Assembly: GCF_029433855.1 (NCBI RefSeq)
Contig: NZ_JAROAU010000003.1
Coordinates: forward strand, 1,112,729 to 1,176,728
Origin: Candidatus Kosakonia sp. 282A-S69
GTDB lineage: Bacteria > Pseudomonadota > Gammaproteobacteria > Enterobacterales > Enterobacteriaceae
Direction of reading: 5' to 3'
DNA length: 64,000 bases
The notes below the pieces were generated by a model. That model did not search any database. It saw only the letters and a list, made by a program, of their open reading frames with translations, and was not told where the DNA came from. Shown here piece after piece: positions 50,655 to 59,715 of this stretch (position 1 is its first letter; each line of letters begins with the position of its first letter). The translations under genes were made by a program, and so were the position numbers.

Positions 50655-51572
50655 ATGAACTTAAGACGCCTGAAGTACTTCGTAAAAATCGTCGATATTG
50701 GCAGCCTGACGCAGGCCGCTGAAGTGTTACATATTGCGCAGCCTGCGCTGAGCCAGCAGGTCGCGACGCTGGAAGGCGAGATGGATCAACAGTTGCTGAT
50801 CCGCACCAAGCGCGGCGTGACGCCGACGGAAGCGGGCAAAATCCTCTACACCCATGCGCGCACTATCCTGCGCCAGTGTGAACAAGCGCAGCTGGCGGTG
50901 CATAACGTTGGCCAGACGCTGCGCGGCCAGGTATCGATTGGCCTCGCGCCCGGTACGGCTGCCTCCTCAGTGACCATGCCGCTGCTGCAAGCCGTACGCG
51001 CCGAGTTACCGGAAGTGACCGTCTATCTGCATGAAAACAGCGGCACGGTGCTTAACGACAAATTGTTAAACGGCCAGCTCGATATGGCCGTGCTCTACGA
51101 GCGCGCGCCGGGTGCAGGCATTAATAGCCTGCCGCTGCTGAAAGAGGATCTCTACCTGGTCGGCACGCGGGATTGCCCGGGGCAGAGCGTCGACCTGGCG
51201 GCGGTAGCTGAACTCAATCTCTTTCTGCCGCGCGATTACAGCGCCGTGCGTTTACGGGTTGATGAAGCGTTTTCTCTGCGCCGCCTGACGGCGAAAATCA
51301 TCGGCGAGATTGAGTCTATTTCCACACTGACGGCGGCGATCGCCAGCGGAATGGGGGTAACGGTGCTGCCGGAATCCGCAGCGCGGTCACTCTGTAGCGC
51401 CACGAACGGCTGGATGGCGCGTATTACCACGCCATCAATGAGCCTGCCGTTGTCGCTGAACGTCTCTGCACGTGGCGGAATGTCGCCACAGGCACAGGCG
51501 GTGAAAGACATTCTGCTCTCGCTGGTCAGCCGCCCGACGATGGAGAATCGCGAGCTGCAGCTGGCAAGCTAG
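50655..51572 (+). CDS. nac: Nitrogen assimilation control protein Nac (LysR family)
   Basis: A 305-residue LysR regulator. The helix-turn-helix is MNLRRLKYFVKIVDIGSLTQ through HIAQPALSQQVATLEGEM, followed by RTKRGVTPTEAG and the effector-binding domain. Nac couples sigma-54 nitrogen control to sigma-70 genes (hut, put, ure, gdh). ATG 50655 has AGGAGG. The NtrC site and sigma-54 promoter directly upstream give the expected regulation; cbl follows. Confidence 0.97.
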   Translation: MNLRRLKYFVKIVDIGSLTQAAEVLHIAQPALSQQVATLEGEMDQQLLIRTKRGVTPTEAGKILYTHARTILRQCEQAQLAVHNVGQTLRGQVSIGLAPGTAASSVTMPLLQAVRAELPEVTVYLHENSGTVLNDKLLNGQLDMAVLYERAPGAGINSLPLLKEDLYLVGTRDCPGQSVDLAAVAELNLFLPRDYSAVRLRVDEAFSLRRLTAKIIGEIESISTLTAAIASGMGVTVLPESAARSLCSATNGWMARITTPSMSLPLSLNVSARGGMSPQAQAVKDILLSLVSRPTMENRELQLAS

Positions 51573-51673
51573 TCTTTATTCCTTAAAGGTATAAGTTGCT
51601 GGTTTTTATTATTTGTTCTGCCTGGCCGCAGACTTTAACAATAACGTCATGATTGATGGGCCAGGAGCGAAGG

Positions 51674-52624
51674 GTGAACTTCCAGCAACTTAAAATTATC
51701 CGTGAGGCGGCGCGGCGGGATTACAACCTGACGGAGGTCGCCAACATGCTGTATACGTCGCAGTCCGGGGTGAGTCGACATATCCGCGAGCTTGAAGAGG
51801 AGCTGGGGATTGAGATCTTCATTCGCCGCGGCAAGCGGTTGCTGGGCATGACCGAGCCGGGCAAAGCGCTGCTGGTGATTGCCGAGCGCATCCTCAATGA
51901 GGCGAGCAATGTTCGCCGGCTCGCCGACCTCTTCACCAATGACACCTCCGGCGTCCTGACCATCGCCACTACCCATACGCAGGCGCGCTACAGCCTGCCC
52001 TCGGTAATTAAATCCTTCCGCGCACTCTTTCCTGAAGTTCGCCTTGAGCTTATCCAGGGGACGCCGCAGGAGATTGAAACCCTGCTGCATAACGGCGGTG
52101 CGGATATTGGTATCGCCAGTGAGCGCTTAAGCAACGATAACGCGCTGGTCGCTTTCCCGTGGTTTCGCTGGCATCACAGCCTGCTGGTGCCGCAGGATCA
52201 TTCGCTGGCGCAGGCTTCGCCGCTGACGCTGGAGGAGATCTGCCGCTGGCCGCTTATTACCTATCGGCAGGGCATTACCGGGCGTTCGCGCATTGATGAA
52301 GCTTTTGCCCGCAAGGGGCTCATTCCCGACGTGGTGCTGAGCGCGCAGGACTCTGATGTGATCAAAACCTATGTTGAGCTGGGCCTCGGCGTTGGGCTGG
52401 TGGCGGAGCAGTCCAGCGGCGAGCATGAAGCAGGGAAACTGGTGCGCCTCGACACCCGCCATCTTTTTGATGCCAATACCGTCTGGCTGGGGTTAAAGCG
52501 CGGCCAGCTGCAGCGCAACTATGTCTGGCGCTTTATCGAACTCTGTAATGCCGGGTTGTCGGTAGATGAGATCAAGCGTCAGGTGATGGAGCCGGATGAA
52601 GCGGCGATTGATTACCAGATTTAA
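51674..52624 (+). CDS. cbl: LysR-type regulator Cbl (CysB-like)
   Basis: A 316-residue CysB-like LysR regulator of genes for sulfonate use (tau, ssu). It has FQQLKIIREAARRDYNLTEV, YTSQSGVSRHIRELEEEL, RRGKRLLGMTEPGKALL, and the ligand-domain ATTHTQARYSLP and TYRQGITGRSRIDEAF. The GTG at 51674 gives exactly the E. coli length. It follows nac by 101 bp in the same direction, as in E. coli. Confidence 0.97.
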   Translation: MNFQQLKIIREAARRDYNLTEVANMLYTSQSGVSRHIRELEEELGIEIFIRRGKRLLGMTEPGKALLVIAERILNEASNVRRLADLFTNDTSGVLTIATTHTQARYSLPSVIKSFRALFPEVRLELIQGTPQEIETLLHNGGADIGIASERLSNDNALVAFPWFRWHHSLLVPQDHSLAQASPLTLEEICRWPLITYRQGITGRSRIDEAFARKGLIPDVVLSAQDSDVIKTYVELGLGVGLVAEQSSGEHEAGKLVRLDTRHLFDANTVWLGLKRGQLQRNYVWRFIELCNAGLSVDEIKRQVMEPDEAAIDYQI

Positions 52625-52630
52625 CGCCAA

Positions 52631-52658
52631 AAAAGCCTGCGCAGACGCAGGCTTTTTT
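52631..52658. terminator. Bidirectional terminator between cbl and shiA
   Basis: Stem AAGCCTGCG/CGCAGGCTT with a 4-nt loop, T6 on the right and A-rich on the left, between two convergent genes. Confidence 0.92.
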
Positions 52659-52664
52659 ATCGGC

Positions 52665-53981
52665 TTAGCGCGGCTGCGGCCTGATAAATATCGCCGTCAT
52701 CGCGGAGAGCAAGCAGCCCACCATCAGGTAAATCGCTACGCTGTGCCACTCGCCGCCGGAGAACGTTAACAGTGCAGCGGCGATAAACGGCGTGAAGCCG
52801 CCGCCGACCACGCTGGCGACCTGATAACCGACGCCCGCGCCGCTGTAGCGATAGCCTGCGCCAAACATCTCGGTGAACATCGGTTGCTGGACGCAGACCA
52901 CCATATCGTGGGCGATATTCGCCAGCAAAATGGAGAAGACCACTACGCCAAAAATGGAGCGTGCTTCAAGCGCCATAAAGAAGGGGAAGGCGCTGATGGC
53001 ACCGAGCAGCGCGCCGGTAATATAGATGCGCCGCCGTCCGAAGCGATCCGCCATCCAGGCGAAGAGTGGAATGGTAAAGCAGCTAACGCCGCCCACCAGC
53101 AGCCCGATATTGAGGAACAGTTCACGCGGCATGCCCAGGTTTTGCGTCGAGTAGTTCAGCGCAAAAGCGGTGACGATATACATGGTCAGCAGTTCGCACA
53201 GCCGCAGGGCGATAATCTTGAGAAACGCCCCCGGGTGGCGAATCAGCGCTTCAAACACCGGCGGGCGGTTTTTCGCTGCAGCGGGCTTTTGTGCCTGCGC
53301 GCGCTCGAACTCGACGGACTCTTCCATGCCGTTGCGCACCCACAGCGCGCCGAGCACCAGCACAATGCTGAACAGGAACGGCAGACGCCAGCCCCAGCTC
53401 AGGAACTGCTCATCGGTGGTCAGCGTGCTGACAAGCGACACCAGCCCGGTGGAGAGCAGCAGGCCGACGCCATAGCCCACCTGAATCCCGCTGCTGTAAA
53501 AGGCTTTCTTACCGGTCGGCGCGCTCTCGACCGCCAGCAGCGCTGCGCCGCCCCATTCGCCACCGACGGCGAAGCCCTGAATGGCGCGCAGGGTAACCAG
53601 CAGTACCGGTGCCCACCAGCCAATGGTGGCGAAAGAGGGGAGAATGCCGATGCAGGCGGTGGCAATGCCCATCATCCAGACCGTCATCATCAGCATCCGC
53701 TTACGCCCTAGGCGGTCGCCAAAATGACCAAAGACGATACCGCCGAGCGGGCGGAACAGAAAGCCGACGCCAAAGGTGGCAAAGGCGGCAAGCGTGCCCA
53801 TTGCCGGGTCGATCTGCGGAAAAAATTCGCTGTTAAACACCAGCGCGGCGGTGATGCCGTAGAGTAAAAAATCGAACCAGTCGACCACGGCGCCCGCAAA
53901 GCTGCCCCAGGCAGCACGGCGCGCGCGGTGTGATGATGGGATCTGCTCATCGGGACGGGGGGGAATGAGTGTGGAGTCCAT
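52665..53981 (-). CDS. shiA: Shikimate transporter ShiA (MFS)
   Basis: A 438-residue 12-span major facilitator of the metabolite:H+ symporter group. It has AAWGSFAGAVVDWFDFLLYG, the MFS loop GHFGDRLGRKRML, FAVGGEWGGAALLAVE, and WMADRFGRRRIYITG in the second half. It matches the E. coli shikimate/dehydroshikimate importer. In E. coli shiA is next to amn; here it is beside cbl, convergent with it. Confidence 0.9.
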   Translation of the reverse strand: MDSTLIPPRPDEQIPSSHRARRAAWGSFAGAVVDWFDFLLYGITAALVFNSEFFPQIDPAMGTLAAFATFGVGFLFRPLGGIVFGHFGDRLGRKRMLMMTVWMMGIATACIGILPSFATIGWWAPVLLVTLRAIQGFAVGGEWGGAALLAVESAPTGKKAFYSSGIQVGYGVGLLLSTGLVSLVSTLTTDEQFLSWGWRLPFLFSIVLVLGALWVRNGMEESVEFERAQAQKPAAAKNRPPVFEALIRHPGAFLKIIALRLCELLTMYIVTAFALNYSTQNLGMPRELFLNIGLLVGGVSCFTIPLFAWMADRFGRRRIYITGALLGAISAFPFFMALEARSIFGVVVFSILLANIAHDMVVCVQQPMFTEMFGAGYRYSGAGVGYQVASVVGGGFTPFIAAALLTFSGGEWHSVAIYLMVGCLLSAMTAIFIRPQPR

Positions 53982-54224
53982 AGCTGTCCTGTCTGTTCCT
54001 TACATCGTGCAATTTTTTATTATTAAAACCAGGGAAAGGATTACTCACATTGTATGCGGCAAAATTTAGGCCGCCCTTGAGACTACAGCGACAGCCCGCG
54101 TGAGAAAACCCTTTTACACCCATCTCCTGCCTGACGGGGTTAAGCGACCTGACTCTGCGCCTGGTATATCCTTAACAATTCCCGCTATAATCCGGGAAAT
54201 TTGTTAACGGATTCAGAAGCGAAA

Positions 54225-54764
54225 ATGGCAAAACTTACCTTACAGGAGCAGCTGCTGCAGGCGGGGCTGGTCAACAGCAAGAAGATGGCTAAAGTGCAGC
54301 GCACGGCGAAAAAGTCCCGCGTGCAGGCGCGCGAGGCGAGAGAAGCGGTAGAAGAGAACAAAAAGGCGCAGCTTGAGCGCGACAAGCAGCTTAACGAGCA
54401 GCAAAAGCAGGCGGCGCTTGCCAAAGAGTACAAAGCGCAGGTTAAACAGCTGATTGAGATGAACCGCATCACCATCAACAGAGGTGATATTAACTTCAAC
54501 TTCACCGATAACAATCTGATCAAAAAAATCGTGGTCGATAAGGTGACGCAGGCGCAATTGATCAGTGGTCGTCTGGCCATTGCCCGTCTGGTGACGGAAA
54601 ACCGCAGCGAGCCGGAGTATGCGATTATTCCCGCCAGCGTGGCCGATAAAATCGCCCAGCGCGATGCCGACAGCATTGTGCTCAACAGTACGCTGAGCCA
54701 GGAAGCGCAGGATGAAGACGATCCCTATGCCGATTTCAAAGTGCCTGACGATCTGATGTGGTAA
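54225..54764 (+). CDS. yaiL: DUF2058 nucleoprotein/polynucleotide-associated protein YaiL
   Basis: A 179-residue protein with a highly charged helical first half (NSKKMAKVQRTAKKSRVQAR through QLNEQQKQAALAKEY), then ITINRGDINFNFTDNNLIKK and an acidic C-terminus. This matches the YaiL family, whose function is not established. Start ATG 54225 (MAKLTLQEQLLQAGLV). In E. coli the gene is elsewhere on the chromosome. Confidence 0.9.
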   Translation: MAKLTLQEQLLQAGLVNSKKMAKVQRTAKKSRVQAREAREAVEENKKAQLERDKQLNEQQKQAALAKEYKAQVKQLIEMNRITINRGDINFNFTDNNLIKKIVVDKVTQAQLISGRLAIARLVTENRSEPEYAIIPASVADKIAQRDADSIVLNSTLSQEAQDEDDPYADFKVPDDLMW

Positions 54765-54871
54765 GGCGCGCAAAAGAGTATCAGGCCAAAAGCGTGGTCT
54801 GCGCGGGCAATGTGCTTTACACTGCGCGCGGCAAAATAGCACAGAACAATGAGTCAACAGGCGGTAAGGCG

Positions 54872-55348
54872 ATGAACGGAAAAATCACAACCTGGTTTAA
54901 AGAGAAAGGTTTTGGATTTATCAAAGATGAGAACGGTGAGAACCGCTATTTCCATGTGATCAAGGTCGCCAACCCAGAGCTGATTAAAAAAGATGCGGCG
55001 GTGACGTTTGAGCCCACGACCAACAATAAAGGGTTGTCGGCCTATGCGGTAAAAGTGGTGCCGGACAGCAAGTATATTTTTATCGTCGGCGAGCGCCTAA
55101 AGCTCACCTCGATCAAATCCTATGTTGTCTACAGCGAAGAGGTGCCTGCTGATACCCGCATTGATAAAGAGAACCCGGTGCTCTCTGTAGGGGTGCTGAT
55201 GAACAGCATCCGGCCAAAATCTGATATCAAGCCAGGCGAGATGCGCTCGCTGAAAAAGCTGGCGATCACCACCTTCCAGGGCTCAACGCTTATCTTTACG
55301 GAAGATGAGATCGATATCGACGCGACGGTGAAGTTGCTCAAAGTTTGA
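54872..55348 (+). CDS. Cold-shock-domain protein with a C-terminal extension
   Basis: A 158-residue protein. Residues 1-65 are a cold-shock (OB-fold) nucleic-acid-binding domain with GKITTWFKEKGFGFIKDENG (RNP1-like KGFGFI) and RYFHV. Residues 65-158 form an additional domain (YIFIVGERLKLTSIKSYVVY, then KKLAITTFQGSTLIFTEDE) that I cannot assign. It is longer than Csp proteins (about 70 residues). ATG 54872 follows GGTAAGG. It lies between yaiL and ymjA on the same strand. Confidence 0.82.
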   Translation: MNGKITTWFKEKGFGFIKDENGENRYFHVIKVANPELIKKDAAVTFEPTTNNKGLSAYAVKVVPDSKYIFIVGERLKLTSIKSYVVYSEEVPADTRIDKENPVLSVGVLMNSIRPKSDIKPGEMRSLKKLAITTFQGSTLIFTEDEIDIDATVKLLKV

Positions 55349-55376
55349 CGTTATCTGCTGCTTTTAAGGATCCCTT

Positions 55377-55622
55377 ATGAACCACGATATTCCGCTGAAA
55401 TTTTATGACATCGCCGATGAGTATTCGACGGAGTCCGCGACGCCGGTGAGCGACTCTGAGCGTGACGCGGTGGCGCACTACTTCCAGCTGCTGCTGAACC
55501 GCTTGTCCAATAATGAAGAGATCAGCGAGGAGTCGCAGCAAGAGATGGCGCGCGAAGCCGGTCTCAAAGAGAGCCGCATTGATGAGATCGCCAACTTTCT
55601 CAATGAGTGGGGCAACGAATAA
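55377..55622 (+). CDS. ymjA: DUF2543 family protein YmjA
   Basis: An 81-residue acidic protein starting [20 protein letters not shown] and ending NFLNEWGNE, matching the E. coli YmjA family of unknown function. AAGGA precedes the ATG. It follows the cold-shock protein by 28 bp and ends at a terminator. In E. coli ymjA is at another locus. Confidence 0.9.
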   Translation: MNHDIPLKFYDIADEYSTESATPVSDSERDAVAHYFQLLLNRLSNNEEISEESQQEMAREAGLKESRIDEIANFLNEWGNE

Positions 55623-55662
55623 CGCGGCGTAAGCTGCGGTTTTCCCTGCACAGAAACGCAAA

Positions 55663-55687
55663 AAGCCCGCGCAATGCGGGCTTTTTC
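55663..55687. terminator. Bidirectional terminator between ymjA and phoX
   Basis: Stem AAGCCCGC/GCGGGCTT with a 5-nt loop, A-run on the left, T5 on the right, between convergent genes. Confidence 0.93.
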
Positions 55688-55697
55688 TTATGTCATA

Positions 55698-57671
55698 TCA
55701 GGTACCGATAATGCCGCCATCGGATTTGGTGATCACCACCGTGGAGGAGCGCGGTCGGCCATCGGCTTTAAAATCCGGCCAGTTAGAGATGGCGTGCGGA
55801 TTATTAGGATCGGTGATGTCATCACCCCCTTCACCGGGGTGCTGGATATTGATAAACAGCGTGCGGTTATCCGGCGTAAAGGCGATACCGGTAATTTCAC
55901 ACCCGCGCGGCCCGGTCAGGAAGCGGCGATAATCATTGCTGCCCGGAATGGTGGCCACCATCTGGTTATTTCCCATCCCTTCATAGGCTTTTTTATTGAT
56001 GGTGCTGGAGGAGACATCGGTCTGGATCCAGAGCACGCCGCGATGATCGAAGGAGAGCCCGTCCGGGCTGCCAAATTCCGCACCCTGCATGGAGCCTTTT
56101 ACCTTCGCATCGTCGCTGTCCGTGCGCCCGGCCAGCACCAGGATATCCCATTTAAATGTCGCGGACGCCGGATCGGCGCTCTCTTCGCTCCAGTGCATGA
56201 TGTGCCCAAACTGGTTATTGGCGCGCGGGTTGGCCGCATCCACCGGTGCTTTACCCTCTTTACCGCGATCGGAGTTGTTGGTGAGCGTGCAGTAGACGCT
56301 GCCTTTCGCGTGGGTATCAACCGCGATCCACTCCGGGCGATCCATTTTAGTTGCGCCGACCTTATCGGCAGCAAGGCGGGTTTTGATCAGCAGATCGCCC
56401 TGGTTGTCGAAGCCGTTGCTTTGATCAAGCCCGTTTTTACCGAAGATTAGCGGCAGCCAGTCGCCGGAGCCATCTTCATTAAATTTCGCGACGTAGAGCG
56501 TGCCCGACTCCAGCAGTTTCATATTCGCCTGACGATCGCTCGGGTCATATTTGTTATCAGAGATGAATTTATAGATGTATTCAAACTTCTGATCGTCGCC
56601 CATATAGACCACTACGCGGTTATCTGCTGCCAGCGTGACTGCGGCACCTTCATGCTTGAAGCGGCCTAAGGCAGTATGTTTGCGCGGCGTGGAGGTTGGA
56701 TCGTAGGGGTCAATCTCCACCACCCAGCCGAAGCGGTTCGGCTCATTGGGGGTTTTGTCGACGCTGAAGCGCTCATCCACTTCGTTCCAGCGGTAGGACT
56801 CATCGCTGTCGCTGATACCGTAGCGCTTCTCCAGCGCGTTAAGCGGGGCTTTCTTCACAAAAATATCCGACCAGTTCTCTTCACAGGTGAGATAGGTGCC
56901 CCACGGAGTACGGCCATTGGCGCAGTTCTGCATGGTGCCCAGCACCTTTTCGCCCTGCGGATCTGCGGCAGTTTGCATCAGCGGCTGGTGACGCGCTGGG
57001 CCGCTCAGTTGCATCGGCGTATTGACAGTAATGCGACGCGCAAACGTGGAGGGGCGAACCACCTGCCACCCCGCGTTATCTTTTTTCACCTCGATAACCG
57101 ACACGCCCATGGCGTTCTGTCCTTTACGCGCCTTATCGAGATCCCAGTTGGCGGTACCATCTTTAAACAGCATGCCGTTATCAATGTACTCATGATTGAG
57201 CGCCAGCAAACCGTGCGTCGGGCTCTCTTCGCCCTGCGGCAGGCTAAACCACGCCATGCCGTCATGGTGCATGCCGGCCTGCGCCGCCTGCTCATCGGTG
57301 GTGTTGCTGGCGTCGAGTTTAAACTCCGGCAAATTGCCCTTTAAGCCGACGGCATCTCCCCAGCGATAGAAAGGTCGAGCGATATAGCCTTCCGGCACCG
57401 TGACGTTATCGGCGGTCGAAACGGGAATGCTGGTGAAACCGAGCGACATCGCTTTGGCTAAGGCGGACGGTTTCGCTATTGCCGCGAAGGCGTTCTCAGG
57501 CATCAGTAACGAGGGGAATGAGACGGCAGCGCCAGCGACCATCCCCATTTGCAGAAAGCGGCGGCGGGAGATAAACGCGCTGACGACGTCAGAAAAAGCG
57601 GTGTTGTGGCTTGTGTTGCTGATCTCATCGCTGTGCTCTTGTTTGAACACCGACTTAAGGGGTCTGCTCAT
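55698..57671 (-). CDS. phoX: PhoX-family alkaline phosphatase, Tat-exported
   Basis: A 657-residue DUF839/PhoX protein. It has a twin-arginine signal near residue 36 (SRRRFLQMGMVAGAA), followed by a hydrophobic stretch and an FAAIA-type cleavage region. The mature part contains LLALNHEYID, NCANGRTPWGTYLTCEENW and RFKHEGAAVTLA, segments around the Ca/Fe active site of PhoX enzymes. It should release phosphate from organic phosphates in the periplasm. AGGAAAACG precedes the ATG, and a Pho box lies about 60 bp upstream. Confidence 0.9.
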   Translation of the reverse strand: MSRPLKSVFKQEHSDEISNTSHNTAFSDVVSAFISRRRFLQMGMVAGAAVSFPSLLMPENAFAAIAKPSALAKAMSLGFTSIPVSTADNVTVPEGYIARPFYRWGDAVGLKGNLPEFKLDASNTTDEQAAQAGMHHDGMAWFSLPQGEESPTHGLLALNHEYIDNGMLFKDGTANWDLDKARKGQNAMGVSVIEVKKDNAGWQVVRPSTFARRITVNTPMQLSGPARHQPLMQTAADPQGEKVLGTMQNCANGRTPWGTYLTCEENWSDIFVKKAPLNALEKRYGISDSDESYRWNEVDERFSVDKTPNEPNRFGWVVEIDPYDPTSTPRKHTALGRFKHEGAAVTLAADNRVVVYMGDDQKFEYIYKFISDNKYDPSDRQANMKLLESGTLYVAKFNEDGSGDWLPLIFGKNGLDQSNGFDNQGDLLIKTRLAADKVGATKMDRPEWIAVDTHAKGSVYCTLTNNSDRGKEGKAPVDAANPRANNQFGHIMHWSEESADPASATFKWDILVLAGRTDSDDAKVKGSMQGAEFGSPDGLSFDHRGVLWIQTDVSSSTINKKAYEGMGNNQMVATIPGSNDYRRFLTGPRGCEITGIAFTPDNRTLFINIQHPGEGGDDITDPNNPHAISNWPDFKADGRPRSSTVVITKSDGGIIGT

Positions 57672-57728
57672 ATCGTTTTCCTGTGATTTCCATAGGCTTG
57701 CGTCACAATGGAGAGCAGTCTAAAAAAC

Positions 57729-57750
57729 ATTTGTTACAAATTTATAACGT
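57729..57750 (-). promoter_or_regulatory. Pho box upstream of phoX
   Basis: Read on the minus strand there are two adjacent 11-bp repeats, ACGTTATAAAT and TTGTAACAAAT, close to the PhoB repeat CTGTCATAAAT (8 and 8 matches by eye). Position 58-79 bp ahead of the phoX start suits activation under phosphate limitation. Confidence 0.75.
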
Positions 57751-57815
57751 TAGTGCCACAGCGGCCTAATAAGACGAGTTTTTTGGGAAAGAGGGGGGAG
57801 TAAAACGCGAAAAGC

Positions 57816-57843
57816 AAAAAGCCCGCTAAAAAAGCGGGCTTCT
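57816..57843 (-). terminator. Terminator of tRNA-Asn copy 4
   Basis: Stem AGCCCGC/GCGGGCT around a 7-nt A-rich loop with T5 following on the minus strand. Confidence 0.9.
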
Positions 57844-57849
57844 TAAATC

Positions 57850-57925
57850 TGGCTCCTCTGACTGGACTCGAACCAGTGACATACGGATTAACAGTCCGCC
57901 GTTCTACCGACTGAACTACAGAGGA
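57850..57925 (-). tRNA. tRNA-Asn (anticodon GUU), copy 4
   Basis: Identical 76-nt tRNA-Asn on the minus strand, with encoded CCA. Confidence 0.98.
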
Positions 57926-57943
57926 ATCGTGTGAACGGGGCGA

Positions 57944-57972
57944 ATACTACTGACCCCGTACTTTAGTGTCAA
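57944..57972 (-). promoter_or_regulatory. Promoter of tRNA-Asn copy 4
   Basis: On the minus strand TTGACA (57972-57967), 17-bp spacer, TAGTAT (57949-57944), then the shared discriminator TCGCCCCGTTCACACGATT. Confidence 0.9.
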
Positions 57973-58024
57973 CACTAAAATTAACATGCTGATTCAATTG
58001 GCTAATTAACATCCAGGGCTGCAA

Positions 58025-58822
58025 TTAATGCACCGGATTCGCCTGTTCACCGCGGCTACCTGGCTGACCGCGCAGGCGGCTTAACGGATCCTGCTGGTAG
58101 AAGTGGCAGAAGCGCTGCCACAGTGCGGGAAAACGTGGAGCAAACAGTTCTGGCGCACTAAAGAAATACTCGGAGAGCACCGCAAAACATTCGGCAGGAT
58201 CGGTGGCGGCATAGGCATCAATACTGGCTGCGCTTTCGCCGACCAGATCGATCTCATCCTGAATGTTCTCCATTGCGGCACGTAGATCGTGCTCCCACGG
58301 CGCCACATCGCGCAGCGGGATGAGGGGAATGCCGCTGGCGCGATCGCCATTGCGCATATCAAGCTTGTGCGCCACTTCATGAATAATCAGGTTATAACCG
58401 GAGGCGTCAAAGGAGTCCTGAATGTCGAGCCAGTTGAGCACGACAGGACCCTGCTGCCAGCTCTGCCCGGAGTGAACCATGCGCTGGTTATGCACGAGGC
58501 CAAAATCATCTTCCCACTCATCATCGACGATAAAAGGGGCAGGGTAGATCAGCACTTCATGAAAACCATCCAGCCATTCGAGGCCCAGTTCCAGCACGGG
58601 CAGGCAAAAAAGCAGGCTGATGCGGGCGCTTTTCAGCCCGTCCAAATCGAATCCCTGCAGCGGTACCAGGCGCTTTTGCTGCAAAAAACGGTCGGCCAGC
58701 TGAACCAGTTTGCTTTGCTCATCGGGCGATAAATTCGCCAGTACGGGAACGTTTAACGCATCTTGCCAGGGAAGATCTGCTTCATCGGCAGAGTCCCGGA
58801 TTTTCCAGGGCCACTTAATCAT
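58025..58822 (-). CDS. mtfA: Mlc titration factor A (MtfA peptidase)
   Basis: A 265-residue zinc metallopeptidase that binds the glucose repressor Mlc and so affects ptsG expression. The active site is [15 protein letters not shown] (HExxH) with the downstream Glu in [12 protein letters not shown] 58822 ([14 protein letters not shown]) gives the E. coli length; an extension to 58855 is unsupported. Confidence 0.95.
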   Translation of the reverse strand: MIKWPWKIRDSADEADLPWQDALNVPVLANLSPDEQSKLVQLADRFLQQKRLVPLQGFDLDGLKSARISLLFCLPVLELGLEWLDGFHEVLIYPAPFIVDDEWEDDFGLVHNQRMVHSGQSWQQGPVVLNWLDIQDSFDASGYNLIIHEVAHKLDMRNGDRASGIPLIPLRDVAPWEHDLRAAMENIQDEIDLVGESAASIDAYAATDPAECFAVLSEYFFSAPELFAPRFPALWQRFCHFYQQDPLSRLRGQPGSRGEQANPVH

Positions 58823-58915
58823 CGTTTTGCTCGCAAACTCGCCACTTGAACCCAATTAACGGTACAGGGTCTGTTAAAATGCCAAATTACCTGGCATGAT
58901 GGCAACCATCTGAAC

Positions 58916-59005
58916 GGAGAGATGCCGGAGCGGCTGAACGGACCGGTCTCGAAAACCGGAGTAGGGGCAACTCTACCGGGGGTTCAAATCCCCCTCTCTC
59001 CGCCA
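58916..59005 (+). tRNA. serU: tRNA-Ser (anticodon CGA)
   Basis: A 90-nt class II tRNA beginning GGAGAGATGCCGGAGCGGCT, with anticodon loop GTCTCGAAAA (CGA), a long variable arm (GTAGGGGCAACTCTAC) and ending CTCTCTCCGCCA. It matches serU, a frequent integration site, but no integrase follows it here. Confidence 0.97.
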
Positions 59006-59418
59006 TTATTCAACCACTTACGCGCTTCGCTTTCCACGATGCTCGTCACAGTTACTTCCCCGACAGCGCATTCGCACAATTTATAACCTTCCTTTAACAA
59101 TTCCGCCAGTAGATGCCTCTGCACTGCGGGAAATAAATCCTGCGCTTAGCCGTCTTATTCCTTTTGCTGCTTTGCTAATACGATAAAGCTATAACAATAT
59201 TGCAATGGGTATTTTCTTTCTTATCAGTAGGTTAATCGACTAAAAGGCGCTGTCGTTGATTTGAAAAAATCCGATTCTCTCCCTCGTTATGCATTAAAAG
59301 TATCAATATTGTTGATATATCTTTAATTCATATTTTCAGGCGATATGATGTGGGAGAACTCTGAATAGTGAGAACGTTTCTTATTCACCATTCCCGACCA
59401 AAAAAGGAAAACGAGATT
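59006..59418 (+). other. Gene-free AT-rich spacer after serU
   Basis: In these 413 bp I see no gene, integrase or duplicate of the tRNA 3' end. The last 200 bp are AT-rich and presumably hold the promoter of the small membrane protein; AAAAAGGA at 59401-59408 is its ribosome-binding site. Confidence 0.5.
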
Positions 59419-59682
59419 ATGGACGATTTCGCAGTTCGTAGCGCAGGTGGAAAACTGGCGCTATGGGTCTTCTGGATATTCTGCCTCTATTTTTGCTGGT
59501 CTCTGGCAAGCAATCTCTGGCTTGTTGGCGCGGCTGATATCGCATCAGGTTTTGCCAGCGGCGCGGCACGATCCGTTGAGAGCGGGTTGAACACGGTGTC
59601 AGGCATCGTTGCATTAAGTGCGGTTGGTGCGATACTGGGCGCCATTGCCTGGTATACGCGTCCACGTGATATGCAAGCGTGA
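59419..59682 (+). CDS. Small membrane protein of unknown function
   Basis: An 87-residue protein with two hydrophobic segments: residues 13-35 (LWVFWIFCLYFCWSLASNLW) and 59-77 (IVALSAVGAILGAIAWY). A glycine/alanine-rich loop (SGFASGAARSVESGL) joins them. ATG 59419 follows AAAAAGGA; a longer GTG-initiated frame from 59368 is unlikely. I do not recognise the family. It lies 33 bp before yedJ. Confidence 0.75.
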   Translation: MDDFAVRSAGGKLALWVFWIFCLYFCWSLASNLWLVGAADIASGFASGAARSVESGLNTVSGIVALSAVGAILGAIAWYTRPRDMQA

Positions 59683-59715
59683 CGTCGGGGCACCACCGTT
59701 TTCACAGGATGATGC

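Noticed and set aside
58916-59418. Genomic island inserted at serU
   Set aside because: No integrase gene or repeat of the tRNA 3' end is seen downstream; the following genes (yedJ, vsr) are the normal chromosomal neighbours.
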